A DNA stretch of 64,000 bases, taken from Streptomyces sp. SDr-06. Its GTDB lineage: Bacteria; Actinomycetota; Actinomycetes; Streptomycetales; Streptomycetaceae. The notes below the pieces were generated by a model. That model did no database searches, had not been told where the DNA came from, and saw only the letters and a list, made by a program, of their open reading frames with translations. The stretch spans positions 828,782-892,781 of the forward strand of contig NZ_QOLA01000001.1 of NCBI RefSeq assembly GCF_003324565.1, written 5' to 3'. Below, one piece after another: positions 58,944 to 64,000 of the stretch. The translations under genes and the position numbers were made by a program. Each line of letters begins with the position of its first letter. The first letter of the stretch is position 1.

Positions 58944-59276
58944 TCAGGCCCTGAAGACGTGCCGGCGGATGGCGGCCGCGTTGGAGAAGATCCGGATGCC
59001 GAGCACCACGACGACGCCGGTCGACAGCTGCGCGCCGACGCCCAGCTTGTCACCGAGGAAGACGATCAGAGCCGCGACCACCACGTTGGAGAGGAAGGAG
59101 ACCACGAAGACCTTGTCGACAAAGATGCCGTCGAGCATGGCTCGGAGCCCGCCGAAGACCGCGTCGAGTGCCGCGACGACGGCGATCGGCAGATACGGCT
59201 CGACCACCGCAGGCACCTCGGGCCGGACGAAAAGTCCGACCACGACTCCCACGACGAGGCCAAGTACGGCGATCAC
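58944..59276 (-). CDS. sbp: DUF1290 small basic membrane protein
   Basis: 110 residues, three membrane helices: VIAVLGLVVGVVVGLFVRP, VVSFLSNVVVAALIVFLGDKL and STGVVVVLGIRIFSNAAAI. Matches the SBP family located between DUF881 genes and near ftsZ-type clusters in Gram-positives. The GTG at 59276 overlaps the upstream DUF881 stop by 4 bp (GTGA); 5 bp separate it from the next gene. Function unproven. Confidence 0.88.
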   Translation of the reverse strand: MIAVLGLVVGVVVGLFVRPEVPAVVEPYLPIAVVAALDAVFGGLRAMLDGIFVDKVFVVSFLSNVVVAALIVFLGDKLGVGAQLSTGVVVVLGIRIFSNAAAIRRHVFRA

Positions 59277-60196
59277 GATGTGCCCTTCCCTGTGTCGGCC
59301 GCGCCCTTGCCGGCGCCCGTGGCCATTGGCTTTGCTGTGCGTACGGTCAGGCTCGGCGCCGCGGGCAGACGCACGTCGGCCTCGGCCGAAATGCTCGCCC
59401 TGATCCCGTAGTTCTGCTCCAGTACGTGCAGGTACTGACCGTCCGCGCTGTCCTGGAAGTCCGTACTCAGCTTCTTGCCGTCCCCCACCGCGAGGACCGT
59501 GTACGGCGGCACCAGAGGCCTGTTGTCGACCAGTATGGCGTCGCCCGCGGCCCGGATCGCCGAAAACGACGTCAGCCGCTGGCCGTTGATGGCGATGGCC
59601 TCCGCGCCCGACTGCCACAGCCCGTTGACCACGCGCTGCATGTCACGGTCCCGTACCCGGCCGGTGTCGGCGAAGGTCGTGCTCTCACGCGGGCGGCTGC
59701 CGTCGCCCTGGGCGGTGTCCTTGGCGTCGTCGACGACCAGCTTCACGCCCGGCCCGTGCACCTCGGTCGCGCCGGACAACAGCGCCACCAGTTCGCCCTG
59801 GTCGCCGCCGTGCTTCTCGAGCGCCTTGCGCTGCCGGTCCCCGACCTCGGTCCGCAGCCCGTCCACGTCGTCCTGCAGCTTGTCGGCGGCCTTGGTCTCC
59901 GACTCGACCCGGTCGATCAGCTCCTGGCGCTCCTTGGCGACCACAGGAGCGGTGATGCGGGCCTGCGCGGCCCCGACCGTCACCACCAGGGCGGCGAGCA
60001 CCAGGCCCCCCGCGAGAGCGAGCTTGGCCCGCAGCGTGCGCGGCATCCCCGCTTCGCCCTCGGCCTCGCGGCGGGCGGTCGCCTCCGCGTAACCGTCGTC
60101 GAGCGCGTGGTCCATGACATTGGTCAGCAGCGACATCGACGCGTCGGGACGCGGGGGCGGAGACGGCGTGCTCCGAACGGGGGGCTGCTGCGACAT
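59273..60196 (-). CDS. DUF881-family membrane protein
   Basis: 307 residues with the same architecture as the downstream paralogue: N-terminal Pro/Arg leader, membrane helix (KLALAGGLVLAALVVTVGAA), coiled coil (AKERQELIDRVESETKAADK, DDVDGLRTEVGDRQRKALEK), and a DUF881 domain with VHGPGVKLVVDDAKDTAQG and WQSGAEAIAINGQRL. Start is the ATG at 60196, with another ATG three codons earlier. First gene of the translationally coupled DUF881/sbp/DUF881 operon. Confidence 0.88.
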   Translation of the reverse strand: MSQQPPVRSTPSPPPRPDASMSLLTNVMDHALDDGYAEATARREAEGEAGMPRTLRAKLALAGGLVLAALVVTVGAAQARITAPVVAKERQELIDRVESETKAADKLQDDVDGLRTEVGDRQRKALEKHGGDQGELVALLSGATEVHGPGVKLVVDDAKDTAQGDGSRPRESTTFADTGRVRDRDMQRVVNGLWQSGAEAIAINGQRLTSFSAIRAAGDAILVDNRPLVPPYTVLAVGDGKKLSTDFQDSADGQYLHVLEQNYGIRASISAEADVRLPAAPSLTVRTAKPMATGAGKGAADTGKGTS

Positions 60197-60293
60197 GCCG
60201 CACATCGTCGCACGTCGGCACCGCTACCACCGAATGGCCCCACCGGTGTGCCGGGCCACGCCCACAGGGCCGGCCCGGCACACCCCTATGACC

Positions 60294-62789
60294 TCAGTGA
60301 CCTGCGCTGTCGACCACCGCGGCCCACTCGTCGAGCAACGCCTGAGCCGACACGTCGTCCGGCCCCTCGGCCCACAGATGAGTGACGGCCTCGGCGGGAT
60401 CGGGCAGCACCATCACCCAGCGGCCGTCGGCCTCGACGACCCGCACGCCGTCGGTCGTGTCCACGGACCGGCTCCCCGCCGCCTCCACGACCCGGCGCAT
60501 CACCATGCCCTTGACCGCCCACGGAGTCGGGATGTCCCGCCGCAGCACATGCGCCTGCGGTATCCGCGCGTCGATCTGGCTGAGCGTGAGCTGGGTGCGC
60601 GCCACCAGACCGATGAGCCGCACGAAGGCGGCCGCTCCGTCGAAGACACTGCTGAACTCGGGCACGATGAACCCGCCGCGCCCGTCGCCACCGAAGATCG
60701 TGGATTCCTCGCGGCCCACCCGGGTCAGATCGTCCGGCGACGTGGTCGTCCACTCCACCTGAGTGCCGTGATAGGCGGCGACCTGCTCGGCGATCCTGGT
60801 GGTCGTCACCGGCAGCGCCACCCGACCACTGCGCCGTTCGGCCGCGACCAGGTCCAGCATGACCAGGAGCGCCCGGTCGTCCTCGACGATCCGGCCCCGC
60901 TCGTCGACCAGCGAGAGCCGCTCGCCCACCGGGTCGAACCGCACCCCGAACGCGGCCCGCGCCGAGGCGACGATCTCCCCGAGCCGCACGAGCCCGGCCC
61001 GCCGGCTCTCGGCGGACTCGGTGGGCCTGGACTCGTCCAGACCCGGATTGATCGTCAGCGAGTCGACCTTGAGCCGACCGAGAAGACTCGGCAGCACCAG
61101 ACCGGCGCTGCCGTTGGACGCGTCGACGACGACCTTGAGCCCCGCCTCCGCGATCCCGGTGGTGTCGGCCGTGCGCAGCAGCGCCCCGGTGTAGGAGTCG
61201 AAGACGCTGGAGGGGAACTGAAGGTCTCCGATCTCCCCCGGGAACGCACGCCGGTACTCCTGGCGCGCGTAGACCCGGTCGAGCTTGCGCTGCCCGGCCT
61301 GCGACAGGTCCGCGCCCCGCTCGTCGAAGAACATGATGTCGACGGAGTCCGGAACGCCCGGCGACGTACGGATCATGATCCCGCCCGCACTGCCGCGCGC
61401 GGTCTGCTGCCGCGCGACCGGCAGCGGCACGTTCTCCAGATCCCGTACGTCTATGGCGCTGGCCTGCAGCGCCGAGATGACGGCCCGCTTGAGCGCTCGC
61501 GCACCACGGGAGTGGTCACGTGCCGTGGTGACGGTCGAGCCCTTCTTCAGCGTGGTGGCGTACGCGCCCGCGAGGCGAACGGCGAGCTCCGGGGTGATCT
61601 CGACGTTGAGGATCCCGGAGACGCCCCGGGCTCCGAAGAGATGGGCCTGGCCTCTCGACTCCCAGATCACCGACGTGTTCACGAAGGCGCCGGCCTCGAT
61701 GGTCTTGAACGGGTAGACCCTCACGTTTCCCTGGACGATCGACTCCTCGCCGACCAGGCACTCGTCCCCGATGACGGCACCGTCCTCGATCCGGGCCGCC
61801 CGCATGATGTCGGTGTTCTTGCCGATCACACAGCCGCGCAGATTGCTGTGCTGGCCGATGTAGACGTTGTCGTGGACGACGGCCTTGTGCAGGAAGGCGC
61901 CGCTCTTGACGACCACGTTCGAACCCACGACGGTGTGCTCGCGGATCTCCACATCCGCTTCGACCTTCGCGTAGTCCCCCACATAGAGGGGGCCCCGGAG
62001 CACCGCGTCCGGATGCACCTCGGCACCTTCCGCGACCCATACGCCCGGGGAGATCTCGAATCCGTCGATCTCGACATCGACCTTGCCTTCGAGCACGTCG
62101 GCCTGCGCCTTGACGTAGCTCTCGTGCGTGCCGACGTCCTCCCAGTAGCCCTCGGCGACATAGCCGTAGATCGGCTTGCCCTCCTTCATCAGCTGCGGGA
62201 AGACGTCACCGGACCAGTCGACGGACTTGTCCGCCTCGACGTAGTCGAATACCTCGGGCTCCATCACGTAGATGCCCGTATTGACGGTGTCGGAGAAGAC
62301 CTGTCCCCACGTCGGCTTCTCCAGGAAGCGCTCGACCTTGCCCTCTTCGTCGACGATCGTGATGCCGAATTCGAGGGGATTGGGCACACGGGTCAGGCAC
62401 ACCGTGACAAGGGCGCCCTTCTCCTTGTGGAAATTGATGAGATCGGTCAGATCGAAATCGGTGAGGGCATCACCCGAGATGACCAGAAAGGCATCGTCCT
62501 TGAGGGCTTCCTCGGCGTTCTTCACGCTGCCCGCGGTACCGAGGGGCTTCTCTTCGTTGGCATAGGTGAGCTCCATTCCGAGCTCTTCCCCGTCACCGAA
62601 ATAGTTCCTGACGAGCGACGCCAGGAACTGCACGGTCACGACGGTCTCATTGAGCCCATGCCGCTTGAGCAGCCGCAGCACGTGCTCCATGATCGGCCGG
62701 TTCACCACCGGCAGGAGCGGCTTGGGCATGCTCGAAGTCATGGGACGAAGGCGTGTGCCTTCGCCGCCAGCCATCACGACGGCCTTCAT
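60294..62789 (-). CDS. Mannose-1-phosphate guanylyltransferase fused to phosphomannomutase-like domain
   Basis: 831 residues. Residues 1-240 are a nucleotidyltransferase (GGEGTRLRP at 8-16, PKPLLP at 22-27, GD at 106-107). About 245-370 are left-handed beta-helix repeats ([20 protein letters not shown]). The C-terminal half resembles phosphomannomutase, but the metal loop reads FDPVGER (618-624) instead of DGDxDR and the active-site Ser lies in RTSPG (474-478) instead of TASHNP. The first part should make GDP-mannose or another nucleotide sugar for glycans; the second may be regulatory. The ATG at 62789 has GGAGG about 10 nt upstream. Confidence 0.88.
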   Translation of the reverse strand: MKAVVMAGGEGTRLRPMTSSMPKPLLPVVNRPIMEHVLRLLKRHGLNETVVTVQFLASLVRNYFGDGEELGMELTYANEEKPLGTAGSVKNAEEALKDDAFLVISGDALTDFDLTDLINFHKEKGALVTVCLTRVPNPLEFGITIVDEEGKVERFLEKPTWGQVFSDTVNTGIYVMEPEVFDYVEADKSVDWSGDVFPQLMKEGKPIYGYVAEGYWEDVGTHESYVKAQADVLEGKVDVEIDGFEISPGVWVAEGAEVHPDAVLRGPLYVGDYAKVEADVEIREHTVVGSNVVVKSGAFLHKAVVHDNVYIGQHSNLRGCVIGKNTDIMRAARIEDGAVIGDECLVGEESIVQGNVRVYPFKTIEAGAFVNTSVIWESRGQAHLFGARGVSGILNVEITPELAVRLAGAYATTLKKGSTVTTARDHSRGARALKRAVISALQASAIDVRDLENVPLPVARQQTARGSAGGIMIRTSPGVPDSVDIMFFDERGADLSQAGQRKLDRVYARQEYRRAFPGEIGDLQFPSSVFDSYTGALLRTADTTGIAEAGLKVVVDASNGSAGLVLPSLLGRLKVDSLTINPGLDESRPTESAESRRAGLVRLGEIVASARAAFGVRFDPVGERLSLVDERGRIVEDDRALLVMLDLVAAERRSGRVALPVTTTRIAEQVAAYHGTQVEWTTTSPDDLTRVGREESTIFGGDGRGGFIVPEFSSVFDGAAAFVRLIGLVARTQLTLSQIDARIPQAHVLRRDIPTPWAVKGMVMRRVVEAAGSRSVDTTDGVRVVEADGRWVMVLPDPAEAVTHLWAEGPDDVSAQALLDEWAAVVDSAGH

Positions 62790-62902
62790 GTCGGAAACGT
62801 CCTCCTTGCAGAGATGACGGTCTGGCCGACTTCACCCGCACGGGCAGGCCTCTGGCGTCACACATGGCTTCCGGCACGACACCGGGCCCGCGATCACCGA
62901 GC

Positions 62903-63511
62903 TCAATCGGCCGCTACGTCCGCCTTCACCAGTCGGCGGACCTGAACCACATACAAGATTCCTGCCCACCAATACAGAGTTGTACCCCATCCTGCGAACG
63001 CCCATCCGAAAATCGCCGCGAGGGAGGCGAGCCAACCGCTTCCGTCACTGAGCAGCAGCAGCGGGAACGCATACATCAGGTTGAAGGTCGCGGCCTTGCC
63101 CAGGAAGTTCACCTGGGGCGGCGGATAGCCGTGCCGGCGAAGGATGCCCACCATCACCAGAAGCATCAACTCGCGGGCCACCAGGGCGGCGGTCAGCCAA
63201 ATCGGCAGAATCTCCCGCCAGGTGAGACCGACCAGCGTGGAAAGGATGTACAGGCGGTCGGCAGCAGGGTCGAGCAGCCGCCCGAGGCTGCTGATCTGGT
63301 TCCACCGCCGGGCGAGCTTTCCGTCCAGGTAGTCACTGACACCGCTCAGCGCCAATACCAGCAGAGCCCAGCCATCACTGTTCGGGCCGCCGAAGACGGG
63401 GCGGAGAATCAGCCACAGGAAGAGCGGTACGCCGACAAGGCGCGCCATGCTGAGAATATTGGGGATGGTGAGCACCCGGTCCGTCTGAACGCGAGTCTCC
63501 TGGACCTCCAC
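62903..63511 (-). CDS. CDP-alcohol phosphatidyltransferase (PgsA-like)
   Basis: 202 residues, about five membrane helices. The catalytic motif D-G-x2-A-R-x8-G-x3-D-x3-D is complete in LDGKLARRWNQISSLGRLLD followed by PAAD. It transfers a phosphatidyl group from CDP-diacylglycerol to an alcohol such as glycerol-3-phosphate or inositol phosphate. The position matches pgsA2-type genes upstream of DUF881/sbp. The GTG at 63511 has AGGAGG 7 nt upstream; longer in-frame starts lack such a site. Substrate cannot be told from the motif alone. Confidence 0.88.
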   Translation of the reverse strand: MEVQETRVQTDRVLTIPNILSMARLVGVPLFLWLILRPVFGGPNSDGWALLVLALSGVSDYLDGKLARRWNQISSLGRLLDPAADRLYILSTLVGLTWREILPIWLTAALVARELMLLVMVGILRRHGYPPPQVNFLGKAATFNLMYAFPLLLLSDGSGWLASLAAIFGWAFAGWGTTLYWWAGILYVVQVRRLVKADVAAD

Positions 63512-63644
63512 CCGGGGGCCTCCTGTGGGAAACGTGCCAACGATGCCCCCTGACCCTACCGTCAGCGAGGGCCCCCGATACACCGGGGGTGCGGGCGCTC
63601 CTCCCGGGACCGCAACGGCAGCCCCCGAAACACCCGCAAACGCG

Positions 63645-63697
63645 AAAAAGCCCCGCACCGTGACCTGTATTCCTACAGATCCGGTGCGGGGCTTTTC
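63645..63697 (-). terminator. rRNA operon terminator
   Basis: AAAAGCCCCGCACCG (ending 63660) pairs with CGGTGCGGGGCTTTT (63682-63696), and the loop contains a second stem CTGTA-TTCC-TACAG. Leftward, the strand ends in CTTTTT, the correct polarity for the rRNA genes to the right. Confidence 0.9.
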
Positions 63698-63706
63698 CCA
63701 CAATTT

Positions 63707-63825
63707 GTTCGGCGGCGTCCTACTCTCCCACAGGGTCCCCCCTGCAGTACCATCGGCGCTGAAAGGCTTAGCTTCCGGGTTCGGAATGTAACCGGGCGTT
63801 TCCCTAACGCTATGACCACCGAAAC
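63707..63825 (-). rRNA. rrf: 5S ribosomal RNA
   Basis: On the minus strand the sequence begins GTTTCGGTGGTCATAGCG, contains the loop segment CCGAACCCGGAAGCTAAG and ends GACGCCGCCGAACA, the standard actinobacterial 5S RNA of about 119 nt. It lies 89 bp downstream of the 23S gene and just before a strong terminator. Ends are estimated to within a few bases. Confidence 0.95.
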
Positions 63826-63914
63826 ACTATGAAGTTGAACTCAACCGGCACACACCCATCCAGGCATGCGGGAGTTCGTTGCTTCAGAACAAACACAGTG
63901 GACGCGAGCAACTG

Positions 63915-64000
63915 AGGACAAGCCCTCGGCCTATTAGTACCAGTCAGCTCCACCCGTTACCGGGCTTCCACATCTGGCCTATCAACCCAGTCGTCTACTG
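63915..64000 (-). rRNA. rrl: 23S ribosomal RNA, 3' end (partial)
   Basis: On the minus strand the last 86 bp of the window read as the conserved 3' terminus of 23S RNA, including GACTGGGTTGATAGGCCAGA and TGACTGGTACTAATAGGCCG. The gene continues beyond the right edge. The 3' boundary is approximate. Confidence 0.93.

Overview
The window is a very GC-rich actinobacterial chromosome segment that reads as Streptomyces. The evidence is codon use with almost exclusively G/C third positions, frequent GTG/TTG starts, and families typical of that genus: a divergent third EF-Tu, DUF5999, an SCO4226-like protein, a glycine-riboswitch-controlled gcvP and the pgsA/DUF881/sbp/FHA/MerR/DUF151 block. From memory, the gene order resembles the SCO13xx region of S. 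coelicolor. The right edge enters an rRNA operon transcribed leftward (23S 3' end, 5S, terminator).

Left edge (1-2700): a RiPP locus with a precursor ending in FQSAL (fxsA) and a radical SAM/SPASM maturase (fxsB), followed by a roughly 500-bp gene-free stretch with strong inverted repeats. 2.7-14.8 kb: small metabolic and transport genes. These are an XRE-cupin regulator divergent from an EamA exporter, two hexapeptide-repeat proteins, DedA, a Tat-exported GH3 beta-glucosidase, a DUF4442 protein, a membrane-anchored hypothetical, an MFS exporter, a spermidine-synthase-like protein and tuf3. 15-28.8 kb: a VTT protein, UppP, two tandem paralogous mini-proteins, a GNAT, a crotonase, an NTF2-like protein, Lnt, a TetR-controlled FAD monooxygenase plus Gfo/Idh operon with twin operators, a DinB-family thiol transferase, Ung and a peptide-binding lipoprotein.

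28.9-49.8 kb: an SDR/FabG operon, a HipA-like kinase/DUF3037 pair, a Rieske lipoprotein, an isochorismatase-fold protein lacking its nucleophile, LysR-EamA and MocR-PPOX pairs, two more EamA exporters, a lone Clp-N protein, a PadR regulator, a PhzF protein, a CPBP protease, a substrate-binding/VWA protein, a glutamate-cysteine ligase-like enzyme and DUF5999.

49.8-64 kb: housekeeping and cell-division genes. These are gcvP behind a tandem glycine riboswitch, a PRC-barrel protein, DNA polymerase IV, and the conserved actinobacterial set of Rv1830-like MerR, DUF151 nuclease, FtsR-like MerR, GarA/OdhI-like FHA protein, DUF881, DUF1290 and DUF881. A fused mannose-1-phosphate guanylyltransferase/phosphomannomutase-like protein, a CDP-alcohol phosphatidyltransferase and the rRNA genes follow. 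Many neighbouring genes are convergent and share perfect-stem bidirectional terminators or overlap at their 3' ends. No CRISPR array, insertion sequence, prophage or tRNA gene was seen.
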